64,000 nucleotides of DNA from Adineta steineri (GCA_905250115.1 CAJNOI010000210.1:1-64000); one strand, 5' to 3'; shown: positions 23,794 to 35,620, numbered from the stretch's first letter. The notes: generated from the letters alone by a model not told the origin. A program made the numbers and translations.

Positions 23794-25977
23794 ATCAATT
23801 TAATAATAATATAACTAAATTGTAAAATAAATTTCAATAATAAACGAATACAAAAATGCAAGGTTTATAGTACGCACAATGTCTCCTGTTTTGCAACGAT
23901 ATTTTTTCGCGGAATTTAATTGTTGTATAGTTTTCTTTTAGTAATTTGAATTGAAGAAGTATTTTTTTCCTCTTTATCTAATATCAACAAGAGAAAGAGA
24001 AAAAAAACCACTATAATAACACGAGTCATATACTTTTTACTGTTATCAATGCATAATGAAGAACTGAATACAATAATTTTATTTTTACCGTTTTAAATTC
24101 TTTTTCTTATGTTTAAAAGTGTAGTGAAGTGTTGACACATACAAAAAAGAATAAAAAAAAATAATCAAGAAGAAGAAATACAGTAATATAAGGACTCATG
24201 CCATGGAATACAGTACATGAATGTGATTGTATTAATACAATTTATTTTAAAAATTCCATAAACTATAACATGTCACAGAATGACTACTTAATATAGCAAC
24301 AGAGCAAAATGTGTGACGCTGGCTCTTTGTTGTTACTGAAGATTGACAGAGAGTAGTAAAAGATATCCTTTGCTAGTCAGCGACATCTAAATCAATACGT
24401 GATATAAACTCTTTTTGAATCAGAAGATTTATTTTTTCTGTTCTATGTAATGTCCGAAATATTCGAACTATTTTATTCAGTTTTATTGGCAAGTAACATG
24501 TGTCTGTGGACTCACTTAGCCCCTTTCTCGTAAGAGAACTAGGGCTATTAAATAATTCAGATTTTTCACCCTCAATTACCTTTTGTTTTTACCTTATTCT
24601 GCGATTAATCAGTAAAATACGGGCACACAAGCAAACAAACAATTTAATCCTACTGCACTCTTCTCTACGAGAAACACAATAATAAATTTGAGTATATGTA
24701 TGACATCAAGTTACTAATTTTTTTTCAATTGAGAATGAAGAAATACATTGTTGAATATTAGTAATATAATCAATGATTTTATTGATGACAGTTGAACTAT
24801 AAAAAAATATTTATATCAATACTTCAGCAATAAATTCATATTCATCCGATCCTATTTAATAATATTTTGTAATAGTTCAGTATAGGTAAATGAAATACTT
24901 GGTAATGAGTAATAATATTATTGTAATAAATTGAAAAAATTAATTTCGATATGAATGAAAGATTGAATACTTCATATACACGTTAAATTTTAAAATTTCA
25001 TGTGAAAGATCTTCTAAATATGTTATCGATTTATTTATTAAACAAAAGATCAAATTTAGAATCTTTGAGAAAATATTTTATTTCAATTTTTCTGGATATC
25101 ATTTCGTTCTAGAGTTAATATATCACCATCGCAGAAAAACACATATGCATATACGACGTTTTTTTTTCTTCTGGTGTTTTATCTTTATCAAATATAAGGC
25201 TTTATTTGATAAATAAAGAAATAGGATGTCGACCTCTTCACTTAAACTTTAACTATAACTCCAAAATAAATTTCAATATCATAATTTATTCGTTGCGACA
25301 ACGAAAACAAGTATGACAAATAAAATTCGTATATCTTCGATTAAACATATTATTATGTTAATCGAAATAATATTGTTATGAAACACAAATGTGTTTTTGT
25401 ATTTTTGATTATTTAAGTTATAAAATTTGCTACTATAATTATTTTTGAAAAAGAAAAAAAGATAAGAATAAAAAAGTGCTTGTTTTGCGCGCGTCTCTTT
25501 TTTTCTTTTATATTCATATAGAAAAAGTCGATTATTATTCTGCGTCATGAGTTAACTGATACGTAAATAAATCTTTATAATGCAGTGTAATCATACAACA
25601 GCATTTTAACCTAAATAGAAATAGATAACAAAGAAAAAATGTGACGAAGTTGTTGATGTTTTATACAACGAATGAATCAGAATAATTGCGAGATAGAATA
25701 TCTCTGCATAGATAAATTCTGTAGCGTTGTTTTTTTTTCAAAATATACGCTGTAAGATTGTTTACATGAATGGGAATAATAATTTCTCCAAGTCAAAAAT
25801 TTCATATAGAATAGAACGAAATAATTTCATGCAGAAAATATATTTAACCTATAAAAATAACCTAGTCATTTCTTATAAAATTCTCGAATTTTGTTTGTCA
25901 TACTATTATGTAAGAATTGATAATATAAAAAAATAAATGTCATCTATGACACTAGCGCAATAGAAGATAAGAATGAC
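23794..25977. other. Intergenic DNA upstream of TRPM and DOPA dioxygenase genes
   Basis: Divergent promoter interval of 2.2 kb, strongly A+T-rich. A weak hairpin TAGCCCC ... GGGCTA is near 24517-24550. No coding sequence supported. Confidence 0.5.
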
Positions 25978-25985
25978 TATATAAG
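25978..25985 (+). promoter_or_regulatory. TATA box of the DOPA dioxygenase gene
   Basis: TATATAAG lies 58 bp before the ATG at 26043, a suitable distance for a short 5' leader. Inferred from motif and spacing only. Confidence 0.55.
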
Positions 25986-26042
25986 ATGATGTGTTTTTTC
26001 TTTAACAACGACACACACTGATATTCTTCTGTATTCTACAAG

Positions 26043-26744
26043 ATGTTGCGTTGTCTTACATTAGTATTATTTTTGGCTACATTGGTATATAGTCATGATC
26101 CTTTACGAAATGAATATATACGTATAAAAGCTCAATCATCTGGCATGAATCCTTCGATTGAAGTGCCTAAAACTCGTCGTACATTATCTGTTAAAGCTGC
26201 TGATCAAGCTGCAATCGATCCTAATCTATTTTTTCCACCATTACCAGGACAATCAAATAATGATTTTCATCCACAATTACGTGCCATACCAAATGAAAAT
26301 GATACACTTTATTATTATTCATGGCATATACATTCTTATTTCTTTCATGAAAATGCTAATGTAACTGCACGCGCACTTGCTATTCGAACAGAGTTTATGA
26401 AATATTTTAATATTGAAAAATGTCTTGGCAACTGTTTTATGGGAGGAATCTTTGATAATTGTACTCGTATGTGTGTATGGGATCCAGTTATGGGTGTTGA
26501 TGGACCACATCCATATGGACAATGGGGTGTTTATTTACCAAATGAATTACTTCAGGATACTCTTGCATGGATGTCAGAAAATCATGGTGAATTTGAAGTT
26601 TTATTTCATCCCAATACAGGATTGATGGTTGGAGATCATGATAGTGACCGACGAGCAATGTGGATCAAACAAACAGTTCCACTTGATTTAGATTTCTTAA
26701 GATGGTTACAATGCAAATGGTTTGGATGCAGTGATCGTTTTTAA
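26043..26744 (+). CDS. Secreted DOPA 4,5-dioxygenase-like protein
   Basis: Intronless 233-aa ORF. A signal peptide (MLRCLTLVLFLATLVYS) precedes a DOPA_dioxygen domain at about 95-230. The domain shows WHIHSYFF, the central PHPYGQWGVYLP and LFHPNTG...GDHDSDR, which supply the histidines that bind metal in this extradiol family. Known relatives in bacteria, fungi and some plants open the catechol ring of DOPA to betalamic or muscaflavin-type products and are usually cytosolic and about 120-170 aa. The signal peptide and about 75-residue extension are unusual. Eight cysteines, including CLGNCF and CTRMCVW, suggest disulfides in an exported enzyme. Non-animal origin is likely; substrate not established. 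Confidence 0.85.
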   Translation: MLRCLTLVLFLATLVYSHDPLRNEYIRIKAQSSGMNPSIEVPKTRRTLSVKAADQAAIDPNLFFPPLPGQSNNDFHPQLRAIPNENDTLYYYSWHIHSYFFHENANVTARALAIRTEFMKYFNIEKCLGNCFMGGIFDNCTRMCVWDPVMGVDGPHPYGQWGVYLPNELLQDTLAWMSENHGEFEVLFHPNTGLMVGDHDSDRRAMWIKQTVPLDLDFLRWLQCKWFGCSDRF

Positions 26745-27129
26745 ACATTTAAAGATCTATATTTATAACTTTCTTCTTTTTAATAAATAATTATAAACAT
26801 GCATCATATGAAAATTTCATTTATATCTAATGTCACACAACATAAAAAAGAACAAATATCTTTTCATCATTACTGTATAAACAATTTACAGGAGGTTGTG
26901 GCTAATTTCTTTTTGGAATTCTAGGATAAATTTATTCTTTTCAAACTGAATATATGTGCAATATTTTTATCTATTTTTTTATTTCGAATATTAATTAAAG
27001 CAAAACAGAAGAATAAAGTAGACATAAAGAATATTTATTCAATACAATGATAAATGATTCGATGAAAAAAATATAAAGGTATTTGTTTTAAGTATGAAAT
27101 ATCATATTATGTTACACTGTATTGACGAA
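26745..27129. other. Intergenic DNA after DOPA dioxygenase
   Basis: Contains an AATAAA signal at about 26781 that probably ends the dioxygenase transcript. Nothing else seen. Confidence 0.45.
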
Positions 27130-27500
27130 GTGCCGAAGATTATTTATTTGATAAGATGGCTTCAGCTGCTAAACAGGATGGTGTAATAATTATTATTTCA
27201 TCTAGCTTTCGTACACTTGTTCGTCAACAATATTTCTGACATTGTTATCAAACACAATCACATAACAATAGTAATTTAACTGCTAAAGCTGCTACTTCAA
27301 ATCAGGGTAATGATATTGCCCTTGACTTAAATGCTAATTATGGTAAGCAAACAGGATCTAAACATGATTGTAATGGAAGCAACGTCTATCAATGGTTGTA
27401 TAACAATGCAGATGAATATGGATTTACTCGTACTGTTCAATCCGAACCTCGGCATTGGGGTTTCCATAGAGTTAAGGTTTCTCGTGCCACCTTTGCTTAA
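27130..27500 (+). pseudogene. D-Ala-D-Ala carboxypeptidase (peptidase M15, VanY-like) relic
   Basis: Reading from about 27130 the frame gives SAEDYLFDKMASAAKQDG, then IIIISSSFRT, an in-frame TGA (27237-27239) after QQYF, and then HCYQTQS...AATSNQGNDIALDLN...WLYNNADEYGFTRT...SEPRHWGFHRVK to a stop at 27498-27500. This is the VanY/M15 zinc peptidase fold that trims bacterial cell-wall peptides. The TGA replaces what is likely a Trp codon, and the His expected in the SNHxxGxAxD zinc motif is Gln here (SNQGNDIALD). The N-terminal part is also missing. Broken copy of a bacterial- or fungal-type gene; homologues elsewhere in the genome are probable. Confidence 0.72.
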
Positions 27501-27872
27501 AATATTTAAATGAAGACAGTTAACATTGAACAATGAATAGAATTTTAATTTTACAGTATTTTTTAATGCCTCTAGAAAAATAATCACGCTAATTTTAGTT
27601 ATATAAGTTATTCAAGATGTCTTTTGTATATATTATATTGATAGAAATTACTTGTTATTTCACAAAAAAACAATTTAATGAATTATCTTAAAAATGAGAT
27701 TTTGTTTTCCATTGAAAAATAAATCTTATTTCTTTTCTTGATATATCTTAAATAAAAAGTAATTACTTTAACATATAAAAATTCTAAATAAAATTTACTT
27801 TGAAGTATTAAATTTGAGTTACTAATAGATTTCAATTAGATTTGTATTATAGAAAAAAGTCACGGTCGACAT
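27501..27872. other. Intergenic DNA between pseudogene and tRNA
   Basis: A+T-rich, no feature supported. Confidence 0.45.
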
Positions 27873-27944
27873 GCCTCTATAGCTCAGTGGTAGAGCGCCA
27901 GTCTTGTAAACTGGAGGTCCGTAGTTCGATCCTGCGTGGAGGCA
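27873..27944 (+). tRNA. tRNA-Thr (anticodon TGT)
   Basis: 72-nt cloverleaf: acceptor GCCTCTA pairs with TGGAGGC, discriminator A. The D arm contains AGCTCAGTGGTAGAGC, the anticodon arm CCAGT-CTTGTAA-ACTGG with TGT at 34-36, and the T loop GTTCGATC. A and B boxes are intact and no intron is present. A T-rich Pol III terminator follows. Confidence 0.93.
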
Positions 27945-27957
27945 TTCTTTCTTTTTT
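27945..27957 (+). terminator. Pol III terminator of tRNA-Thr
   Basis: TTCTTTCTTTTTT directly after the discriminator base; the six-T run is a standard Pol III stop. Confidence 0.7.
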
Positions 27958-28596
27958 GCGATCTCTTAACTTATTGACTATTAATTACTTAAGAAAAATT
28001 TTTGTTTTCTTAAACATCTTCAACAGTGGTATTAAATTCGTTACGAGTTTTAACTTTTTGTAACTCAAGCACTCGACTATTAAAATTCTGGCTTTGTTTT
28101 CCGTGTATCGCGTCGTCTTCATCCTGAAGAAATCTTCTTCCGATTACTTCCTCACACCTTTAACTTAGTTACTTAAGTTCTACATGTGTGCTTCGCCACT
28201 ATGAGTATCTCTCACATGTTACTATTTTATTGTCGATCTTCAGCATGAAATTACATATAAACCATTGAAAAATGCTAATAAGTTCTTTGTTCTACTTAAG
28301 TTTGTTACTGCATTCGTTATATCAAAGCAACGTTTAAAACAAAAATAATGTGCTTCTTTTTCTAAGTTCTATTCCCTCCTTTCCTCGATGTTTCAACACA
28401 TCTAACAGTTTATCCAAAAAAGATCGTTAATCATGTCCAGTGAAAAAGAAGCTAGTTCACATCTCATAGAAGTCGGATTGGTATTAAAAATGTAGATGTA
28501 AATGATAAATAGAATATTTACATCCATATCCTACACATATACAGATATCAACTATAGTTAATTCTAGTAGTATTTGAAAAAAATGGAAAAAAAGTT
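27958..28596. other. Intergenic DNA between two tRNA genes
   Basis: Less A+T-rich than its surroundings but without an ORF or a repeat I can define. T-rich sequence at the right edge serves as the terminator of the minus-strand tRNA-Cys. Confidence 0.4.
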
Positions 28597-28668
28597 AGGG
28601 GACACCCGGGATTGAACCAGGGACCTCTCGATCTGCAGTCGAATGCTCTACCACTGAGCTATATCCCC
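28597..28668 (-). tRNA. tRNA-Cys (anticodon GCA)
   Basis: 72-nt cloverleaf on the minus strand: acceptor GGGGATA pairs with TGTCCCC and the discriminator is U, the usual Cys identity base. Anticodon arm TCGA-CTGCAGA-TCGA has GCA; D arm AGCTCAGTGGTAGAGC; T loop GTTCAATC. Followed by AACTTTTTTTCC, a Pol III terminator. Confidence 0.93.
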
Positions 28669-29403
28669 TTGATGAATTTCAATAATAGAATTTTAACGAA
28701 TGTGAAGCAGATTCAAGTCATAAGACTAAAGCATCAAACATACTTTGCTAAAAACATATAACAAGAAAATAAGATAATGATGATAAAATGGACTTTTATA
28801 CAAATTTTAACCATTTTTATTAGATCGAATTAAAAAGTCGATTAGTTTTAGCTTTAATAACTATAGTTTACAGTTATAACCTGGGATTAGTTCAAGTCTA
28901 TTGTTTAATGAGTATGATACAATTTATTTTCTAATTCTGTCGGTCTTATGAATTTTATTCTAAGATATAGACTTACAATAAAATAGAAATGTTGTGTGAA
29001 TCAAAACAAATTCTTTTTATCAATCAAGATTCAAATGAACATTATAGTGAATATTTCTTTTAATTGTCAAGACTGTTCGTGATAAAATATAAGAAATTGT
29101 TTTTTTCAACTATTATTATATATCGATTCACTCTCATACTTCTATCGAAACTCACACCCTGATAGAATGATCGGAGAAACCTAAAAAGTACCGATATTAA
29201 TACTTGTTCAAAGCTAAAATAATTTTAATAGAACAATGAGGAGAAAGAAAGTAATGTATAAACTTTTTTCTGTTCTTTTTCATGTATACATTCATTTCTT
29301 TTATCGTTTTTTAGAAGAAAATAAATTAAATATTAAAAAAATATAAACTTGAATCAAATGTTCTGACTAAATATGTAATTAAAGATATATTTTATCATAA
29401 ATT
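28669..29403. other. Intergenic DNA, no gene recognised
   Basis: A+T-rich; no coding or structured feature supported. Confidence 0.45.
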
Positions 29404-29535
29404 TTATTGTCGAAGTTCGTCATCTCTCATAATACGAATCTGTGGTTTATCTGATGCTTTTATGATCGATGATGTTTCATTTAAAATTTCGACTGGTAAA
29501 AATACTTCCAAACTAATGTTTATTAAGCTATTCAT
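29404..29535 (-). CDS. Orphan 43-aa ORF, possible last exon
   Basis: ATG 29535 to TAA 29404. Composition is protein-like: NISLEVFLPVEILNETSS, then PQIRIMRDDELRQ at the C-terminus. The frame stays open a few codons upstream of the ATG to a CTGAG that could be a splice acceptor. No family recognised. It may be the end of a small gene whose first exons were not found, or a relic. Confidence 0.25.
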   Translation of the reverse strand: MNSLINISLEVFLPVEILNETSSIIKASDKPQIRIMRDDELRQ

Positions 29536-29705
29536 ATTTTCTGTATTTTTTCCTCAGTTAAAATGACTCATCACAACATAATAAAGATATTTGAATCAGC
29601 TGTCATTCTATATGACGATGCATATATGCATGCTTTTATACAAAATTATCAATGATACCTTTTTTCATTTCTGTTAGTATCTTATTTCTATGTATAAGGT
29701 GTTAT

Positions 29706-30089
29706 GGTCGATTGATTCACCATGCATTTTTATTTTTCTACTTCACTGTATTTTTTTTCTCATATGTTTGATTTGTTTTCTTCATTAAAATATTTTCATC
29801 TGACCCGTTAATTATCTATCTTGCTCAGATATGACGACAAACAACACTAGATAAATTAATTGCAGTAAGTTTTCATAGGTACTCTCTTATACATGAATCT
29901 CCGCGATCAATTATCATTTCATCAACATCATAAATGAAATTTTAATACAAGACTCAAGATTGATACCATCAACATGTATATTTTATTATTTTTTTCATAA
30001 GAAAAAGTATATACAGATAAAATCATGTGAGAAACTATAATAATTAACTTGCATATCGTTTTGTCAAAATTTTGTAATAATTTCTAATA
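29706..30089. repeat. Left copy of diverged direct repeat flanking the alpha-kinase gene
   Basis: Shares two blocks in the same order with 32498-32791: GGTCGATTGATTC near the left end, and AGATAAAATCATGTGAGAAA ... TAATAATTAACTTGCATATC ... GTAATAATTTCTAAT at the right. Spacing and intervening sequence have diverged. Confidence 0.6.
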
Positions 30090-30249
30090 AAAAAATATAA
30101 AATGAAATGTTTGAAAAGTTCGTTTTGATCGAAGTAATTTTCTTACAATCATCGACCATAACTTACAATATAAAAGAATATCCTGATTGTATCAAAAATT
30201 GATAATAAATTATTTTTATATTTATTCGAGTTTTTCTTTTCAGAATAAA

Positions 30250-32076
30250 ATGGATAAGACATCTGTCACAATTGTCAGTGCAGTAAATACATTATCCGAT
30301 GTAGCTGCTCTTCGTCGTCAGTTGGATGCCATAGAACGTAATGAAAAAAATAATATTAGTGGAAATATTTCTCTAGAAAATATAAAGAAACAATGTGATG
30401 TATTACAAAAAGAAACTGTTGCAAAATTATCGGCTACTACACAACAACAAATGGAAGCTCAAGATCATTTACATTTTGTTGTTAAACGTACAAAAGAAAT
30501 TAATGAACTTATTAAATCACTTAATGATGCTGAATCAGTTGATGTTTGTTTTCTAATGGATTGTACGAATAGTATGCAAAAATATATTCAAGAAGTTAAA
30601 GATCGTATATTTGAAACAGTGAAATTATTAAAATCACGTTTCTCATTTTTTAATATACGTTTGGCATTTGTTGGTTATCGAGATTTCAATTTAACTCCAG
30701 ACAAACAATTTAGTATATTAGATTTTACAGATGAAAAAGAATTTTATTCATTTGTTTCAACAGTTAAATGTGAATATGGTGGTGATGTTTGTGAAGATGT
30801 TCTTGGTGGTTTACAAAAAACAATAGGCCTTAATTGGAAACAAGCTGTTCGGATTTTAATCCATGTTAGTGATTGTCCATCACATGGTCGACGATATCAT
30901 AATTTACCTGAAGATCAAGATTTTTATTTGAGTCATGATGCTGATGGATCAATTGGAACTAATTGTATTCAACAATTAGTTGAATTACGAGTAAAATATT
31001 TCTTTGGACGTTTAACAAATCTTACCGATAAAATGATTCAACAATTTGCTAAATCTACATCAGATAAAACGGCAATACAACAATTTCATCTTGAAAAATT
31101 TCAAAATTTATTACCATTTATTTTTGATAGTGTAACACGATCGATTTCAAAGAAAACATCATCAATAATGAAAACTTATGCTGTAAACAGTGAAAATCCT
31201 CTTAGTACAGAAAGTTTAGCAAAAAATAGTGTTCGTCGTAGTATAGTTTTTGATGGAAAAGAACCAACATGGACACGTATACAACCTAAACAAGTACAAG
31301 TTGTTAAATATGAATGTAATTCTGATTTAAATTGTGAAGAAATGATGCAATCAAAAAATATTAAAATTGCTGATAGTCCATTTGCAGAAGGTGCCCTACG
31401 TTTAGCATATTATGGTTTATTACAATATAAAGATATATGGGGAAAAGTTGTTTTTAAAGAATATAAAGGCGTTACAGGTGGTGATAATACAAAGGAAATG
31501 TATTTAGAAATGTTAGATTGTCAAACAGTTGCTGATTATCTTGCTCAAGAATTTAATAAAGTATCACCAGCTACTAATTCAACAGCTATGATCAAAAAAA
31601 TTAAATTCATAATGACAAAATTAGTTTTTGTTCCTCAAGGTAACGAAGGTAAATTTCGTTACTATACGATGGAAAGATTCATCGAAGGTGCATATAAGAA
31701 ATTTTCAAATAATATTGGATATGTTAATCATCAAGATCCAGCATTAACATTACAAGCATTTTCACATTGGACATATGAACGTACAAATGGTGAAATGATT
31801 GTTGTTGATTTACAAGGTATTGATATTGGTGATCATCAAACCTATTTATTAACTGATCCATGTATACATGCAACTGATCTTAAACGATTTGGTCGAACAA
31901 ATCTTGGTAAAGCTGGTATAAAAAGATTCTTTCAAACACATGTGTGTAATATCATTTGTCAAACATTCAAACTTAAACGAAATGAACATCAGCCAGACAG
32001 AGCATCATCGAAATGTGATTCTCACATTTGTGAAAAACCAAATAGTAGCATGGCTACTGAAGCTTCCAAGAAATAA
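30250..32076 (+). CDS. VWA domain / alpha-kinase (vwkA-like atypical protein kinase)
   Basis: ORF of 608 aa from ATG 30250; the frame is open upstream, but TTTTCTTTTCAG just before the ATG looks like an acceptor for a leader intron. A short helical N-terminus (about 1-95) precedes a VWA domain (about 98-290) with DCTNSM at the MIDAS position (usually DxSxS, here DxTxS) and FVGYRDF. The alpha-kinase domain (about 355-590) has the lysine in VVFKEYK, the DLQG metal/ATP loop, SHWTYERT, and zinc-type residues in CIHATDLKRFG...THVCNIIC. The order matches Dictyostelium vwkA and animal relatives, which phosphorylate Ser/Thr in helical targets such as myosin tails; the substrate here is unknown. It looks intact and cytosolic. 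Confidence 0.87.
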   Translation: MDKTSVTIVSAVNTLSDVAALRRQLDAIERNEKNNISGNISLENIKKQCDVLQKETVAKLSATTQQQMEAQDHLHFVVKRTKEINELIKSLNDAESVDVCFLMDCTNSMQKYIQEVKDRIFETVKLLKSRFSFFNIRLAFVGYRDFNLTPDKQFSILDFTDEKEFYSFVSTVKCEYGGDVCEDVLGGLQKTIGLNWKQAVRILIHVSDCPSHGRRYHNLPEDQDFYLSHDADGSIGTNCIQQLVELRVKYFFGRLTNLTDKMIQQFAKSTSDKTAIQQFHLEKFQNLLPFIFDSVTRSISKKTSSIMKTYAVNSENPLSTESLAKNSVRRSIVFDGKEPTWTRIQPKQVQVVKYECNSDLNCEEMMQSKNIKIADSPFAEGALRLAYYGLLQYKDIWGKVVFKEYKGVTGGDNTKEMYLEMLDCQTVADYLAQEFNKVSPATNSTAMIKKIKFIMTKLVFVPQGNEGKFRYYTMERFIEGAYKKFSNNIGYVNHQDPALTLQAFSHWTYERTNGEMIVVDLQGIDIGDHQTYLLTDPCIHATDLKRFGRTNLGKAGIKRFFQTHVCNIICQTFKLKRNEHQPDRASSKCDSHICEKPNSSMATEASKK

Positions 32077-34267
32077 CGCCAAATAAAACCAAAAGATTTA
32101 TTCCTTATTCAATAATTTTTAGAAGAAGATTTTATAATTATATATGTTTAGGTGTCTTTTTTTTCCAATATTTTATGTAAAGCTAACTATCTTCTTTTAT
32201 TTTTATTCTGCTAATGCAAAACAGTATAATTTAATTCTTAATTATTCATCGAAGATGGCGTTATTTCAAATAACACAATTTACTAATAAAAATTTTTAAA
32301 TAAACTTGAAAATTTTTATTTAAATAACAATAATTATGATGTAAAATCGTTCCTATCAAGAATATACCATCTGTTAGTCCTAGTTTATTTTTTAATAGAT
32401 AACAATATTAACGTCAGCAGATATTTCTCCATAACAGTATACATATATATGTAAATAATATTAATTATACATTTGTCTCCTTTCAATCTCATAGTTACGG
32501 TTGATTGATTCTTCATATGCTCTCATTTTTATTTTTTTTTATTTTCACTATTATTTTTTTTTCAGATAAAATCGATCCATCCAAGTATTGCTATAAAGAA
32601 CACAAGGTAATCATTTCGTCACTAGACTCATCTTCTATCGAAAGATTGATGTTATCAATATTCATATTTAATTTTTGTCACAAAAAAAAATAATAGATAA
32701 AATCATGTGAGAAACAAATTACTCATATCTGAAAAAGCTATAATAATTAACTTGCATATCATCATATTGAAATTGTGTAATAATTTCTAATCAAAAGACA
32801 GAAAAAAANNNNNNNNNNTATAATTCCAATGATCACCAGTGTGAACAACGACATGATTCGCTTAATGAAATGAACTCAAAAATTGGTTCGAACAAATTAT
32901 AAAATGAAGCTTACAGAAAAATGAGAATGATGAAAATAAAATGATATATTAATCTTTTCTATATCTATTTCTATTTTTTTTGTTATTATAAAGGTATTTG
33001 CAAGTATACATTTGATACCATCGAAAAACAACAAGAGAAACGAAATAAGTTTTGAAATTTATTATTTTGAAGATTAGAGAGTATAAAGTACATTTGACTT
33101 TGTATCACATGAAAAATTTAAATAACAAAGATATTATTTTATATTGTCGTTTTCTTTCTATCACAAATAAGAAAATAAATCGATAGTTTGGTAAGATAAT
33201 ACCATTGTACAAAATCTCAGCGAAATATTACAAAGAATACATCAAAATAATGAATGTTAATCAAAGAAATATATGAATATACAAATGAAAGTCTTTGATT
33301 ATACTTCTATTTTCGTGTAATCACTATATGTGTTAAGACTAAAAAGTTAAAAAATGGCAAAGATTTGTACACAACCTTTTTTGGTTCTACAATTAAATAA
33401 ATATTACATATTGTAGTTGACGTGCAATAGCCTTGATAGTTTAATATAAATAATTGTAAATTTTGCTGTCAGCTAATTACGGCAGTTCATTGTATTATTG
33501 TTGTAAAGATGACACTTGATTGATTAATTTATTTTTGCTACGTCATCCGGAAAACTATGTAAACATTTCTATCTTCTTAGATTTATTTATAACTTCTATT
33601 CATTTTATTTAGAAGTCTTTTTTTATTGTTAATAATCTATATGTTATGTTGTTGCTAGTTTAAATCTTCGATATAATCACTTTTTCTAACAATGTATATT
33701 TATACACACTAAATCCAATGTGTAAGGTGTCTGAAAATTCATTGACGAAAAAGAAAATTAAATATTCTCCAACATTTCTCGACCAAATTGGACAATTTTG
33801 TTTTTTATTTGAAAGAGAAAATTTTCTATTTTCTGATTCTAGACATCCTCTAGATCAATTTCGTTCGATGATAATTAGAAAAGAATACAAATTCTTCTCG
33901 TGAATTTACTAAAACATTTTTTATGATTTTTTCAGTAAAATATTTATATTTTATCTTACATTTGTTCAATTAAAAATAATTGATGTTTTTACTTTCTAAT
34001 ATCAAACATCTTTCAAAGTAGAACATTTTTTAAAAGTAGTTATTAAGTAAAAATCATAAGATGATTACTTGTTAATATTAATTTTCAATTCTATGATTAA
34101 TTTTTCTAAGTGTATTTCTCTTTGAAATAAAGAAGATTATTCATTTAGTTTCTTTTTATATTAAAAATAGATCTTACACAAAATAGAAATCATAATTTAT
34201 GATATTTCCATTATTATTTAAGTTTTTCTAAATTATTCTAGATATTTATTTGTCGAAATTAATAAAA
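32077..34267. other. Intergenic DNA including the right repeat copy and a 10-N gap
   Basis: Contains the right copy of the flanking repeat (32498-32791) and ten Ns at 32809-32818. Plus-strand frames at 32505-32693 and 33718-33903 are open but low complexity or unmatched and are not called. The receptor promoter and a TTATTCTAG acceptor-like site lie at the right edge. Confidence 0.45.
32498..32791. repeat. Right copy of diverged direct repeat flanking the alpha-kinase gene
   Basis: Counterpart of 29706-30089, starting GGTTGATTGATTC and ending GTAATAATTTCTAAT. The pair brackets the kinase gene in direct orientation. Confidence 0.6.
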
Positions 34268-35446
34268 ATGGAATTATTGAAAATAGCTTATAATATAAAT
34301 TTATATTTTATTCCAATTATGATTATATTTGGTATTATTGGTAATATACTTAATATATTTATATTTACTCGTCCAGCTCTTCATCGTTCATGTTCGATTT
34401 ATTTTTTGGCTGGATCTTTTAATGGTCTTATTATACTTATTTTTGGTACATTAAATGACTGGTTTTCACAAATATTTCCTGTTTTAAATCCTATTGGTAC
34501 ATCGCTTAGTTATTGTCGTTTTCTATCTTATTTCATCTATGTTATTTATAATTTAGCTCCATATTTTACAGCATGTATTACAATAGATCGATTCTTGTCA
34601 AGTTGTCCCGATGCAAATCTACGTCGTTTGAGTTCCCGTCCTCAAACAGCTTATATAGTTATACCCATTATAATTCTTATGACATCAATAGCTTATATTC
34701 ATATGCCCATTCGATATACAATTATTTGGTCGATATGTCAACCAGAACCAGGTTTTTATGCAAATTTTTTTCCGTTTTTTACAACTGGATATTATTTTTT
34801 TGCTATTATTCTAATTATTATATTTGGTTTGGGTACAAGCTATAATATTCGAAGTCGACGTCGAAGAATTCAACCATTGGTTAATACAAATGCAATAGTA
34901 GAACGACGACGTGCTCGAGGTGATGCTCAACTATTAATTATATTATTCGTACATGTTGTATGTTATGCTGCACTTGCTTTACCATTTCATATTACTCTTA
35001 TGATAGCAGCTATAAAACCAACACTTGCTGTGAATATAATATTTCTATTTGCTCAACAAATTACTTTTGTTACACTCAATCTTAGTCAATCGGTTAGTTG
35101 TTAAAATTTATCTATAGACTTACTTCAGTTTTTTCTGATCAACAGAAATAAAAAGCGAGTTTGTGTATGAAAGTACAAAAGTAGATTTTTTGAAATCGAA
35201 AGATGCACACTACTCTAAAACCTTTATTTTCTATCAGCAAATCTTTATACAATAGAGACATAGAGATTTTATAGAACAAAAAAAAACTTGTAAAACTAAT
35301 ATACGATTTAAAACATGGAATCAAATTTTTTTTTTATATCTTTCTTTTTTTAGATCAGTTTTTATGTCTTTACATTAACTGCTAAGATGTATCGAAAAGA
35401 ACTTATAAATCTTATTCGTCGAGTTAAAGATCATTACTGGCATTAA
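34268..35446 (+). CDS. Rhodopsin-like seven-transmembrane receptor, FMRFamide-receptor-like
   Basis: Exons 34268-35092 and 35354-35446 join in phase to 305 aa. TM1 carries IIGNILNIFIF, TM3 ends ACITIDRFLSS (DRF in place of DRY), intracellular loop 3 is basic (RSRRRRIQP, ERRRARGDAQ), and exon 2 supplies the end of TM7 and tail (ISFYVFTLTAKMYRKEL). The last-TM intron and the YRKEL tail are common in the rotifer receptor group related to FMRFamide/peptide receptors. Ligand unknown; plasma membrane. The intron (261 bp) is longer than most here. Confidence 0.82.
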
Positions 35447-35620
35447 TACACAATTGAATACGTCAATCAAGAAATACGCTGAACTGTTCTTTGAATTTGC
35501 ATATGGCTCTATCATTTTTGTAATTAAAGTTACAGATTTATAACATTCATATTATAGAAAAAATGTCTGAAATTTTTGACAATAATTTTTTTCGCAGCTT
35601 TTTAAAACGATCGTTATTTA

